This document shows, one piece after another, positions 50,556 through 58,786 of a stretch of DNA of 64,000 nt. Made by a program: the position numbers and the translations under genes. Position 1 is the first letter of the stretch. Each line of letters begins with the position of its first letter. A model generated the notes under the pieces. That model worked only from the letters and a program-made list of their open reading frames with translations, did not search any database and was not told where the DNA came from. The stretch is from Pauljensenia sp018375675 (lineage in GTDB: Bacteria; Actinomycetota; Actinomycetes; Actinomycetales; Actinomycetaceae): contig JAPWAE010000005.1 in the NCBI GenBank assembly GCA_041432705.1, positions 155,017 through 219,016 of the forward strand. Reading direction: 5' to 3'.

Positions 50556-52775
50556 CTAGGCGCGGGGCTGGCGCTCCGCCCACTCGCCGAGGCTCACGCG
50601 CGGACCCGTGAAGAACGGGGTGTCCTCACGCACGTAGAGACGCGCCTCCGTGTAACGCTGGGCGTGCATGACACCCTCCAGGCGGTCCAGGCTGTCCGCC
50701 TCGAACGCGAGCACCCACTCGTAGTCGGAGAAGCCGAAGGCGGACAGGGTCGAGCCCTTAACGTCCGGGTACTGCGCGAAGCCGTTGCGGCCGTGTTCGG
50801 CCATGATGCGGGCACGCTCCTCGGGGGCTTTCAGGTACCAGTCGTAGGAGCGCACGAAGGGGTAGACCATCGCCCAGTCGCGGGGGGCGACGCCGCCGAA
50901 GCAAGCGGGAATGTGGCGCTTGTTGAACTCGGCGGGGGTGTGCAGGCCCATGCAGGACCACACGGGATCCAGGAACTTGCCGAGCGCGCTGGCGCGCAGG
51001 CGGTGGTAGGCGTCCTGCAGGACCTCGGGATCGTCGTCGAGCCACCACACCATCAGGTCTGCCTCGGCGCGGAAGCCGGACACGTCGTAGAAACCGCGGA
51101 TTTCCGCGCCCGCACCCTTCACATAGTCCAGGGACTCGGCGATAATACGGCCGCGCTCGCCGTCGTCGGCGGGCAGGGACTCGCCGAGCGCGAACACGGA
51201 GTAGAGGGCGTAGTGCTGCTTGTTGTTGACCTCATCGAAGTCGACGTCCGTCGCATCGCGCGGGTCGGTGACGCGGGCGTGCGCAGCGTGCGAGTGGGGC
51301 GTCGCCTCGGTGCCCGCGTGGCGGGCCTGGTGGCGCGCGGCGTGCTCACCGACACGGTCCGGTACTCCCGCGGGATGTCCCGGGTTCTCCGGGTTCTGCT
51401 GGGGCGGCACGACGGCGTGGGGATGCGGGGTAGACATGGAGTCCTCCTGGGTTGTGGCTGGTTGACCGGCGGCTCGGGCGGGCGCGCCGGAAGAATGAGG
51501 GGCGTGTGCGGCGCCGGGGTGGGCGCTGGCACCAGCGGACGAGGCGTGGCCGGGGCGCGCCGGGGAGAGGCAGCAGTCGCTCGGGCAGACGGTGTGGAAG
51601 GGGCCGGTGCCCGTCACGGTGACGCGCGCGAGATTCTCGCCTCGCGCCTGAGCGGCGCGCTCTTCGAGCACGTCGACCAGGGAGGACACGAAGGCCGGAT
51701 CCGTCGCGACGGTATCTGCACGCTCGTAGGGGATCCCCAGGCGTGCGGCGGTCTCCTTCGCCTCGGTGTCGAGGTCGTAGACGACCTCCATGTGGTCGCA
51801 GATGAAGCCGATGGGGACGACGACGGCGCCGGTCAGCGGGTTCGCGTCGGCCGCGATCTCCTCGAGGAAATCGTTGATATCGGGTTCGAGCCAGCGGGCC
51901 TGCGGGGGTCCCGACCGTGAGCAATACACGAGGTCGTAGCCCAGATCGGCGCGCCCGAGGACGCGCCTCAGCTCCGGCATGATCGCACCAATGAGGGCGT
52001 GGTGCTGGGCGACGTAGCTGATTTCGGCTGCAGGGGTTCCCGCCGACGACGAGGCCTCACTCCCCTGCTGCTCGACGTGACCGTCCGAGGCCGCCGCGGC
52101 CTCGTCAGTTGAAGGACGGAAGGGGAAGGGCGAGGACCCTGCCTCCATGCTCACGGGGATGGAGTGGGTGACGAAGATCAGGCGAATCCCGTCCGCGTCG
52201 ACGCCGCGTGCCGTTAGCGCCTCCCACGCACGCCGAACGGATGCGATCTGCGCGCTCGCCATGCCGGGGGTCGAGTAGTAGGGACGGACCTTGTCCAGGA
52301 TGATGTCGGCGTCGGGATTATCGGCGTTGTCTTCAGCCCCCAGTACGATCGTCCCCCACTTGTCGCGCAGGGCCTCCGCGGCCTCGGCGAGGTCTTCGCG
52401 GTACTGGCGGCATCCCGAGTACGAGGCGTAGGCGGAGGTGGGCAGGACGAGGATGCGCCGGGCACCCGCCTGGGCGAGCTCGTCGAGGCCTTCGGCAACA
52501 AAGGGGTGCCAGTTACGATTTCCCCACCCGACGGGAATGTCGTGCCCGCGCCTGCCAAGCTCCGCGGACAGGTCGGCGATCAGGCGCTGGTTGCAGGCAT
52601 TGATGGGCGAGACGCCGCCGAAGCGCTTGTAGTGCGCAGCGACCTGGAGCAGACGCTCATCCGGGATTCCGCGACCGCGCGTCGCGTTGCGCATGAACGG
52701 CAGGACGTCGTCCGGGCCGTTCGGGCCACCGTAGGACAGCAGCATGATCGCGTCGTAGGTATCCATACCTGGCAC
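50556..52775 (-). CDS. cpfC-chdC: Coproporphyrin ferrochelatase - coproheme decarboxylase fusion
   Basis: One 739-residue frame joins two consecutive haem enzymes. Residues about 1-405 are CpfC (LLSYGGPNGPDD, GWGNRNWHPFVAEGL, CRQYREDL; the Cys cluster VCPSDCC fits the [2Fe-2S] type), which inserts Fe2+ into coproporphyrin III. Residues about 505-739 are ChdC (HemQ; DVSGFRAEADLMVWW, YPFVRSYDWYL with the catalytic Tyr, and RIMAEHG with the haem-ligand His), which decarboxylates coproheme to haem b. The linker is Ala/His/Pro-rich. At the joint an in-frame ATG (51437) is preceded by AGGAGG at 5 nt, so a separate 293-residue ChdC could also be made. GTG 52775 has GAAGGAGG 7 nt upstream and is preferred to ATG 52766. 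Confidence 0.9.
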   Translation of the reverse strand: MPGMDTYDAIMLLSYGGPNGPDDVLPFMRNATRGRGIPDERLLQVAAHYKRFGGVSPINACNQRLIADLSAELGRRGHDIPVGWGNRNWHPFVAEGLDELAQAGARRILVLPTSAYASYSGCRQYREDLAEAAEALRDKWGTIVLGAEDNADNPDADIILDKVRPYYSTPGMASAQIASVRRAWEALTARGVDADGIRLIFVTHSIPVSMEAGSSPFPFRPSTDEAAAASDGHVEQQGSEASSSAGTPAAEISYVAQHHALIGAIMPELRRVLGRADLGYDLVYCSRSGPPQARWLEPDINDFLEEIAADANPLTGAVVVPIGFICDHMEVVYDLDTEAKETAARLGIPYERADTVATDPAFVSSLVDVLEERAAQARGENLARVTVTGTGPFHTVCPSDCCLSPARPGHASSAGASAHPGAAHAPHSSGAPARAAGQPATTQEDSMSTPHPHAVVPPQQNPENPGHPAGVPDRVGEHAARHQARHAGTEATPHSHAAHARVTDPRDATDVDFDEVNNKQHYALYSVFALGESLPADDGERGRIIAESLDYVKGAGAEIRGFYDVSGFRAEADLMVWWLDDDPEVLQDAYHRLRASALGKFLDPVWSCMGLHTPAEFNKRHIPACFGGVAPRDWAMVYPFVRSYDWYLKAPEERARIMAEHGRNGFAQYPDVKGSTLSAFGFSDYEWVLAFEADSLDRLEGVMHAQRYTEARLYVREDTPFFTGPRVSLGEWAERQPRA
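51435..51449 (-). promoter_or_regulatory. Internal ribosome-binding site and start at the cpfC-chdC joint
   Basis: On the minus strand AGGAGG-ACTCC-ATG lies inside the fused frame. It is as good as any start site in the window and marks the former gene boundary. Confidence 0.7.
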
Positions 52776-52805
52776 TTTCAGTCCTCCTTCAGGCCTCGAG
52801 CAGAC

Positions 52806-52811
52806 AGTGTA
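52806..52811 (-). promoter_or_regulatory. Possible -10 box of cpfC-chdC
   Basis: On the minus strand TACACT lies about 30 nt before the GTG at 52775; no convincing -35 is visible. Confidence 0.4.
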
Positions 52812-52894
52812 GGGCCGCTTGCCTCCCCCACGCAGCGACAGATTGTCAGAAAAACGCAGCAAATCCGCATTTTTCCTCGGCACACAGCACCGCC

Positions 52895-52923
52895 TTGCAC
52901 CCATAAGTTAACACTGTTAACCT
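52895..52923 (+). promoter_or_regulatory. Promoter of the ABC-2 exporter operon
   Basis: TTGCAC (52895-52900), 17-nt spacer, TAACCT (52918-52923). A TetR-type palindrome occupies the spacer. Confidence 0.65.
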
Positions 52924-52953
52924 TACCTGCGACACAAAGTTAACAGCGTTAAC
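52907..52953. promoter_or_regulatory. Twin TetR-type operators
   Basis: GTTAAC-ACT-GTTAAC (52907-52921) and GTTAAC-AGC-GTTAAC (52939-52953) are 15-bp palindromes whose centres are 32 bp apart, about three helical turns. One lies between -35 and -10, the other just after the expected transcription start. The regulator is probably the TetR encoded third in the operon. Confidence 0.75.
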
Positions 52954-52968
52954 CGATGGGAGAAAACC

Positions 52969-53892
52969 GTGTCACATCCACACGCTCCAGGCCTGGACGC
53001 CCGGGGAATCCACAAGAGCTACGGCACTCACGAGGTCCTGCGCGGGGTCGACCTGTGCGTCGACCCCGGGCAGATCCTCGGCCTGCTCGGACGAAACGGG
53101 GCGGGCAAGTCCACGCTCATCACAATCCTGTGCGGCCTGCGCCGAGCCGACTCGGGAACCGTGACCATCTGCGGCCACCGCCCCGCATCCTCCGAGGCCG
53201 CACGGTCAATCGGGTACGCGCCCCAGGACCTCGGCATCTACCCCGACCTGAGCGTCGCCCAGAATCTCGCGGCTTTCGGCGAACTGCACGGACTCGGCCG
53301 ACGCGAGGCCGCCTCGCGCGCCGGCGAGGTCATGGACCTCCTCGGGCTGAGCGAGAAAAGCGGTCAGCGCGCCTCGCACCTGTCAGGCGGGCAGCAGCGC
53401 AGGCTCCACGCGGGCATGGCGATCATGCACCGCCCGAGCCTGGTCTTTATGGACGAGCCAACCGTCGGAGCGGACGTGGAGGCGCGCAGCCAAATCCTGC
53501 GCGCGGTCCACCAGCTCGCCGACGAGGGCGCGGCCGTCGTCTACACCTCGCACTACCTTGCCGAGTTCGAGGAGCTCGGCTCCGACATCGCGATCCTGAA
53601 CGAGGGGCGCATCGTCGCGAGCGGCACGCTCGAGGAGATTATTTCCAGCCACGGGCACGCCGAGGTCACGCTCGAGTTTGACCGTCCCGTTCCCTCGATC
53701 GACGGGTGGGACGCCGACGGGACTCTCCTGCGACACATCGGGGACGAGGCCGACCCGGGTTCGCGGATCGGCGAAGCCCTAGCATCGCCCACCCTTCAAG
53801 GCGCGCGACTGACGGACGTGCGCATCACGCAGGCCAGCCTGCACAACGCGTATCTGCAGATCATCAAGGAGAGTGACCATGTCGCAGCTTAA
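52969..53892 (+). CDS. ABC-2 type exporter, ATP-binding protein
   Basis: The 307-residue protein has a complete ABC domain: Walker A GRNGAGKST, Q-loop YAPQDLG, signature LSGGQQRRLHAG, Walker B LVFMDEPTVGAD and switch His in YTSHYL. A C-terminal extension of the DrrA/CcmA type follows. GTG 52969 has GGGAG 7 nt upstream. It overlaps the permease gene by 14 nt. The operon is controlled by twin TetR palindromes and divergent from the haem fusion gene, which makes a drug or haem/porphyrin export role possible. Confidence 0.9.
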   Translation: MSHPHAPGLDARGIHKSYGTHEVLRGVDLCVDPGQILGLLGRNGAGKSTLITILCGLRRADSGTVTICGHRPASSEAARSIGYAPQDLGIYPDLSVAQNLAAFGELHGLGRREAASRAGEVMDLLGLSEKSGQRASHLSGGQQRRLHAGMAIMHRPSLVFMDEPTVGADVEARSQILRAVHQLADEGAAVVYTSHYLAEFEELGSDIAILNEGRIVASGTLEEIISSHGHAEVTLEFDRPVPSIDGWDADGTLLRHIGDEADPGSRIGEALASPTLQGARLTDVRITQASLHNAYLQIIKESDHVAA

Positions 53893-54640
53893 GCAACTCG
53901 GGGCCATGACCCGCCTGAACATCCGCCTGCAGCTCACCGACCCGGCACCCACGCTCATCCTGACGGTGATACCCCTGGTCCTGATTCCCTTCATGATGCC
54001 GGCGTTCAAGTCGATGCTCCTGGCCGACGGCTACACGGGCGTCACAGGCGCCGAGCAGGCGGTCCCGTCGATCGCGATCCTCTTCTCGTTCCTGGCCGTG
54101 CAGAACATCATCAGTTCGTTCTTCAACGAGCGCTCGTGGGGCACGTGGGAGCGCCTCGAGGCCTCCCCCACCTCGCGCGCATCCATCCTGACGGGCAAAG
54201 CGCTGGTCGCCTTCCTCATGCAGACCGTCCAGATCACGGTTGTCCTCGCGCTCGGCGCGCTCATCTTCGGCTATCGACCGACCGGCTCCCTCGTCGCCCT
54301 CGCCGTTATTCTCCTCAGTTTTTCCGCGGTCCTGTCGGCGCTCGGCGTCGCGCTCGCACTGTGGTCGCGCAGCCGCGACGCGGCCCTGTCGTTGTCGAAC
54401 ATCATCGGCATGCTGGCGGCAGGCATCGGCGGTTCTTTCTCCACGGTCTCTTCGTTCCCCGATTGGGCGCAGCACGCCGCGCGCCTGTCCCCCGCCTACT
54501 GGGCGATCACCGCGATTCACGAGGTGAGCCTGGACGGCGCGAGCCTTGCCGACGTCGCGACGCCGATCGGCGTCCTGTGGAGTTTCTTCGCGGTGATCGC
54601 GGGGCTGGCACTGGTACAGTTCCGGTATCACAGGGAGTAA
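53879..54640 (+). CDS. ABC-2 type exporter, permease protein
   Basis: The 253-residue protein has six membrane helices and the ABC-2 pattern: ERSWGTWERLEASPTSRASIL (coupling helix region) and SPAYWAITAIHEVSL before the last helix. It starts at ATG 53879 with AAGGAG inside the ATPase gene. It partners with the preceding ATPase; a homodimer of this permease is likely. Substrate unknown. Confidence 0.88.
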   Translation: MSQLKQLGAMTRLNIRLQLTDPAPTLILTVIPLVLIPFMMPAFKSMLLADGYTGVTGAEQAVPSIAILFSFLAVQNIISSFFNERSWGTWERLEASPTSRASILTGKALVAFLMQTVQITVVLALGALIFGYRPTGSLVALAVILLSFSAVLSALGVALALWSRSRDAALSLSNIIGMLAAGIGGSFSTVSSFPDWAQHAARLSPAYWAITAIHEVSLDGASLADVATPIGVLWSFFAVIAGLALVQFRYHRE

Positions 54641-54662
54641 TGACCACCGAAGCGGAGAGTCC

Positions 54663-55379
54663 ATGCCTCAATCGAAGCAGCGCGCGCTATCGCGAGAGAT
54701 CATCTTGTCGACCGCGCTCGACTTGGTTGACGAGGAGGGGCTCTCCGCTTTGTCTCTGCGGTCTTTGGGAAAGCACCTCGGCGTCTCCCAGGCCGCTTTT
54801 TATCGCCATTTCCCCGACAAGGCGGCGCTGCTGGAGGGCATCGCCGAGCAGGTCTGGCGCCTCACGTTCGAGGCCTTCCTAGACCGCGTGGACACGGGAG
54901 CGGTCGACGCGGAATCGACGCCCACGCCCGAGGCATCGGCACCGACCGACGGCACCCCCACCTCGCCCCTACTGACCTACATGCGCACTTACGCGCACTG
55001 CCTGGCTTCCACGCTGCGTTCCCACCCGGGCGCGGTCATGCTGCTGCTCACGCACCCAATGTCGACACCCGAGCAGCTCTCGCTCCTGGCGCGCGTGTTC
55101 GTGACGCTGGCGCGGCACGGTTTCACGCCGAACGCTGACATGCTGGGGCTAGTCAACGCGGTGTCGATCTACACGACGGCGTTCGTCGCCGCCGAGGTCG
55201 TTCCGCCCGTGGGAGGCTCCCCCGAGCAGCCCGCCGATCTGTCGGCTGCGAGCGCCGCGCTCGATCCCGAGGACGCGCAGGCGCTACGCCCGCTCATCGA
55301 GGATCTCCTGGATGGCCGCTACGACTTTAACGCGCAGTTTGAGCGGGGCCTGGAGGCGATCCTGCGAGGCTGGAACTGA
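54663..55379 (+). CDS. TetR family regulator of the ABC-2 operon
   Basis: The 238-residue protein has an N-terminal helix-turn-helix (LVDEEGLSALSLRSLGKHLG and AAFYRHFPDKAALLEGIAEQ) and a C-terminal domain like that of tetracycline-repressor class proteins. It is the third gene of the exporter operon and the natural candidate to bind the GTTAAC-N3-GTTAAC operators, giving autoregulation. GGAG lies 6 nt before the ATG. Confidence 0.88.
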   Translation: MPQSKQRALSREIILSTALDLVDEEGLSALSLRSLGKHLGVSQAAFYRHFPDKAALLEGIAEQVWRLTFEAFLDRVDTGAVDAESTPTPEASAPTDGTPTSPLLTYMRTYAHCLASTLRSHPGAVMLLLTHPMSTPEQLSLLARVFVTLARHGFTPNADMLGLVNAVSIYTTAFVAAEVVPPVGGSPEQPADLSAASAALDPEDAQALRPLIEDLLDGRYDFNAQFERGLEAILRGWN

Positions 55380-55381
55380 CG

Positions 55382-56536
55382 CTAACCGACCAGTTCCTCG
55401 ACCTCGCGCACGATGCGCTTGGTGCCACCCAGAGAGGACAGCTCCTCGCGCAGCCCTCGGATCCCCGAGGTGAGGGCCGGTTCATCGACGAGGCGGCGGG
55501 CGGCGCGGGCGATGAGGACCGGCTGGGAAGCGCGCACGGTCAGGCCGCAGCGTGCGTTTTCCACGGCCTCGGCGTTGAATTGGCGCTCGAAGACGCGCCC
55601 CGGGACGATCACCTGGGGGACGGCGTAGGACAGGGCGTCCATCATCGAGTTTTGCCCGCCGTGGTGCACGAAGACGCGGGCGCGCGGCAGGAGATCACTG
55701 AAGTTGAAGCGGGGCGCACAGCGCACCGTGTGGCCGTCTGAGACCTGGGCGGCCTCGGGTGCTCCCGCAACGTACACGTCGCATCCGAGGGCCTCGGCGA
55801 GCTCTCGCCCGGCGCGCACGGCGACGCCCGCGGGGACACTGCCCACACCAAGGTAGACGAGGGCACAATCGCGATTCGTCGCTATCAGGGCGGGTGGCTC
55901 GTCGAGGAACCCGCAGTAGACGGCCCGCTCCCCCGCCCGCGGTTCCAGTGTCGGGCAGCTCGGGATGAAGCGGCGTCGCATCCCCTCGAGGACCGTGAGG
56001 GACGAGGCCGGGGCGGGCATGCCCATTTCGCGCAGCAGGCGTCGAATTCCCGTGGATTTACGCGGGTTGGAGGCGTACGCGGCGGTCGTCGGCTGCGAGG
56101 CGCTGCCCACGCACGGGATACCCTCGGCGCGGGCGGCGATGACGGCGGCGAGGCTGAATTCGGAGTAGACGACGTCGGGGCGCGCAGCTCGCATGTGGGC
56201 GCGGAGGATATCGACGGCCGCGCGCGTGTAGCGCTCGTCGAGGGCGCCGGTCAGCCAGAGGACCTCCTCGAAGCTGCGCACGGGCTTGCGGCCCATGAGC
56301 CCGAGGCGCGAGGCCAGGGGGAAGGTGTGGCGGGCGATGGCCTCGGGAAGTCCGAGGGGCGAGGGCACCGGAATCTCAAGCGTCGGAGCGATGGGATCGG
56401 CGCAGTTGCCGTCGTCTCCCCACGCGAGCGTGACCTCGTGGCCGGCGTCCTGGAAGGCGCGGGCGACGCGCTGCGCGCGCGACCACGGCCCGCCCATCCG
56501 CGAGCGCGCCACCATGGGAACGACGAGAACCTTCAC
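55382..56536 (-). CDS. GT1/MurG-like glycosyltransferase
   Basis: The 384-residue GT-B fold protein has a C-terminal donor-binding domain with VFVHHGGQNSMMDALSYAVP and VIVPGRVFERQFNAEAVE, the pattern of UGT/macrolide-type family 1 glycosyltransferases. The N-terminal half contains VLVVPMVARSRMGGPWSRAQR. It may glycosylate a lipid, natural product or xenobiotic. Start is GTG 56536 from a leaderless-type promoter. Confidence 0.82.
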   Translation of the reverse strand: MKVLVVPMVARSRMGGPWSRAQRVARAFQDAGHEVTLAWGDDGNCADPIAPTLEIPVPSPLGLPEAIARHTFPLASRLGLMGRKPVRSFEEVLWLTGALDERYTRAAVDILRAHMRAARPDVVYSEFSLAAVIAARAEGIPCVGSASQPTTAAYASNPRKSTGIRRLLREMGMPAPASSLTVLEGMRRRFIPSCPTLEPRAGERAVYCGFLDEPPALIATNRDCALVYLGVGSVPAGVAVRAGRELAEALGCDVYVAGAPEAAQVSDGHTVRCAPRFNFSDLLPRARVFVHHGGQNSMMDALSYAVPQVIVPGRVFERQFNAEAVENARCGLTVRASQPVLIARAARRLVDEPALTSGIRGLREELSSLGGTKRIVREVEELVG

Positions 56537-56542
56537 GATTCA

Positions 56543-56548
56543 AGGGTA
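56543..56548 (-). promoter_or_regulatory. -10 box of leaderless glycosyltransferase transcript
   Basis: On the minus strand TACCCT ends 6 nt before the GTG at 56536. Confidence 0.55.
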
Positions 56549-56582
56549 CGCCGTGTGCTCGGCATGCCCCGCCTCCGAAACC

Positions 56583-57128
56583 CTAGAGTTCGAGCCTCAT
56601 GTACACGAGCTCTTGGTAGCCCGCAGACGCGGACCGGTAGCCTCGTGGGTTGCGCCCATACTCCTCGAACCCCGCGCGCCGGTAGAGAGACACCGCGCGT
56701 TCATTGTCAGCCACTACCTCGAGCTCGAGCTGGGTGTAGCCCGCCCGGCGCGCACAGTCGATGCACGCATCCATGATCACTCGGCCGATCCCCATCCCCC
56801 AATGTTCTTTGAGGATGCTGATGCCGAAGCGCGCCCGGTGCCCCACCTTGCGCCTACTGCCCACCGCCGTGACTCCAGCGCTGCCCACGATCTTCCCATC
56901 GACGACGGCGACGAGCTCGACCTCATTGTCACTGCGCTCCGTTTCCGCGAGCGAGCGAGCCTCTTGTTCATCGTCGGAACTTTGCTCATCCGGGTAGGAC
57001 AGCAGGTAGTCGGTCTCCGCATGCGTGCGCTGCATGATGTCACGCAGCGCACGGGCATCCGACGCGACGGCGTTCCTCACGAGGAGTTCCAGCCCGCACT
57101 TTAATTCCACCGCCCTGACATACCTCAT
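56583..57128 (-). CDS. GNAT family N-acetyltransferase
   Basis: The 181-residue protein shows LVRNAVASDARALRDIMQRT, VELVAVVDGKIVGSAGV, the acetyl-CoA segment HWGMGIGRVIMDA, and LELEVVADNERAVSLYRRAGF with the usual ending. It resembles RimI-type protein or small-molecule acetylases. It follows the fic gene by 18 nt on the same strand, so the two may share a transcript. Confidence 0.85.
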   Translation of the reverse strand: MRYVRAVELKCGLELLVRNAVASDARALRDIMQRTHAETDYLLSYPDEQSSDDEQEARSLAETERSDNEVELVAVVDGKIVGSAGVTAVGSRRKVGHRARFGISILKEHWGMGIGRVIMDACIDCARRAGYTQLELEVVADNERAVSLYRRAGFEEYGRNPRGYRSASAGYQELVYMRLEL

Positions 57129-57146
57129 TGTCGGCCCCCCTATCCC

Positions 57147-58124
57147 CTAGGAATTAGCCAAATTATTGTCGATGTGGACAATCCACAAACCCGCACGGGG
57201 ACTCCCCTGGCGCTCGAGCACGCCTTCTTCCTTGAGCTGTGCGACGATGCGCTCAGCGCTCCTCTTCGAGCACCCAAGGTGCTGCGCGAGCTGGGCGACG
57301 GTGGAGCGCGTGTTGTCACGGAAGAAAGCGAGCGCGCGGGCTCGCTCCGCGTCCGCTGCACTCTCTGGCTGTGCGTACGGAAGTATGGCTTCCCTGATTG
57401 CTTCGAGCATGAACTCCACGAAGCTTTCACACAAACCGGTCGCACCAGAACGCGCCAAGGCCTCGTAATATTCCGCCTGCCGCATCCTGATCGCAGACTC
57501 AACAGGCAACCACGCCAACACCGAACGCCACCTAGACAGGAGCAGAGTCTGCCAGAGACGTCCCACCCGACCATTCCCGTCAGAAAAAGGGTGGCAGAAC
57601 TCGAACTCGAAGTGGAAGACACACGAGGCAAGCAGCGGATGCAAACGCGTCGCACGCAGCCACTCGAAGAGGCCTCCCATGACCTCGGGGACGTAGGCTG
57701 CCGGAGTCCCCGCATGGATGAGAGTATCCCCGTTGAACACACCGACATTGCCCGACCGAAAGCGCCCAGCATCGGGGACGAGGCCACCCATCATGACGCG
57801 GTGAACGCGCAGCAGATCCGCCAACGAATGAGGATCGAGTTCAGGAATAAGGTCGTAGGCGGCGCGCGCGTTTTCGACTTCGAGGATGTCGCGCCGATCT
57901 CCGAGAACCCGCTTGCCGTCAATAATCGCGCTCACCGCGCGTTCGTCTAGTTTGTTTCCTTCGATGACGAGCGAGGAGTAGATGGTCTGGATCCGCAGCT
58001 CCCGACGCAGTGTCGGGCTGGTCGACAGGGGTGTTTGAGGCGACAGCATACCGACGAGCTCAGCGATCTCCATGCACAGCGCATCAATCATGTCGGTGCG
58101 TTCGAACGACGGTTCGTATGCCAT
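57147..58124 (-). CDS. Fic domain protein (AMPylator-type)
   Basis: The 325-residue protein has the Fic catalytic motif HPFSDGNGRVGR (about residues 174-185) and an N-terminal inhibitory helix motif SSLVIEGN (S-x-x-x-E-G/N, class II). A C-terminal winged helix-turn-helix (TVAQLAQHLGCSKRSAERIVAQLKEEGV) is also present. It should transfer AMP from ATP to target Ser/Thr/Tyr hydroxyls, restrained by its own inhibitory Glu. GGGAGG lies 5 nt before ATG 58124. A TATAAT promoter overlapped by an ACCGCC-N3-GGCGGT palindrome precedes it, and the winged helix may repress it. Confidence 0.92.
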   Translation of the reverse strand: MAYEPSFERTDMIDALCMEIAELVGMLSPQTPLSTSPTLRRELRIQTIYSSLVIEGNKLDERAVSAIIDGKRVLGDRRDILEVENARAAYDLIPELDPHSLADLLRVHRVMMGGLVPDAGRFRSGNVGVFNGDTLIHAGTPAAYVPEVMGGLFEWLRATRLHPLLASCVFHFEFEFCHPFSDGNGRVGRLWQTLLLSRWRSVLAWLPVESAIRMRQAEYYEALARSGATGLCESFVEFMLEAIREAILPYAQPESAADAERARALAFFRDNTRSTVAQLAQHLGCSKRSAERIVAQLKEEGVLERQGSPRAGLWIVHIDNNLANS

Positions 58125-58135
58125 GACCACCTCCC

Positions 58136-58170
58136 ATTACCGCCACAATTATACCGCCACTGGCGGTAAT
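58136..58170 (-). promoter_or_regulatory. fic promoter/operator (repeat copy 1)
   Basis: On the minus strand TATAAT (58153-58148) is flanked by GGCGGT sites: the palindrome ACCGCC-ACT-GGCGGT and a half-site ATTACCGCC. The same 35 bp occur again at 58787-58821 with few changes. Confidence 0.65.
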
Positions 58171-58224
58171 CAAGGAGCAGTACCCACAATTAGCACCACC
58201 CGCTAGAGACAACACCATTGCACA

Positions 58225-58263
58225 TTGACACCAGGGAGAACTAGAATACAATGTATTCAGTTC
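58225..58263 (+). promoter_or_regulatory. Promoter and operator of the third toxin-antitoxin operon
   Basis: TTGACA (58225-58230), 16-nt spacer, TACAAT (58247-58252). A palindrome GAACTAGAATAC-AAT-GTATTCAGTTC (58238-58263, one mismatch pair) covers the -10 box. Confidence 0.75.
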
Positions 58264-58275
58264 TAGGAGGTCACC

Positions 58276-58491
58276 ATGCCCACCATGACCATGCGCCTTG
58301 ACGAAGCAGACGCCGAAGTCGTGCGCAAGTACGCCGAATTTGAAGGAAAAACAATTTCCGACTTCGTCCGAGATGCCGTCTTCGAGAAGATCGAGGACCA
58401 GCAGGACCTTGCAACTCTGCGCGAGGCGATCGCTGCAGACAACGGCGTTCGCTACACCCACGAGCAGGTACTCGCGCAGCTGGGCCTGTAA
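58276..58491 (+). CDS. Ribbon-helix-helix antitoxin (RelB-like)
   Basis: The 71-residue protein MPTMTMRLDEADAEVVRKYA, then KTISDFVRDAVFEKIEDQQD, is a MetJ/Arc-type RHH protein of the DUF6290/RelB-like group common in Gram-positive bacteria. GGAGG lies 6 nt before the ATG. It should repress its own promoter at the GTATTC palindrome. The toxin gene follows without a gap (TAA-ATG). Confidence 0.9.
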   Translation: MPTMTMRLDEADAEVVRKYAEFEGKTISDFVRDAVFEKIEDQQDLATLREAIAADNGVRYTHEQVLAQLGL

Positions 58492-58758
58492 ATGTCCTAC
58501 CACGTCGAGTACAGCGACGCAGCCCTCAAGCAACTGAAGAAAATGGACCGATTCGACGCGCGACTCATTACGTCATGGATCGGCAAAAACCTCGAGGGCT
58601 GCTCAGACCCCCGCATCCACGGCAAAGGCCTCACAGCCAACCGATCAGGCGAGTGGCGCTACCGCATCGGCAACTACCGCGCCCTGTGCATCATCGAGGA
58701 CGACCGCCTCATCATCGAAGTGTTTTCCGTCGGACACCGCCGGCACATCTACCAGTGA
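58492..58758 (+). CDS. RelE/StbE family toxin
   Basis: The 88-residue protein has the RelE pattern: YHVEYSDAALKQLKKMDRFD, GKGLTANRSGEWRYRIGNYR and the end VFSVGHRRHIYQ. The conserved Arg/Tyr/His residues suggest a functional ribosome-dependent mRNA interferase. It is directly fused in layout to the preceding antitoxin gene. Confidence 0.92.
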   Translation: MSYHVEYSDAALKQLKKMDRFDARLITSWIGKNLEGCSDPRIHGKGLTANRSGEWRYRIGNYRALCIIEDDRLIIEVFSVGHRRHIYQ

Positions 58759-58786
58759 TCACGCGGCCACACCGGCATCATCCAGC

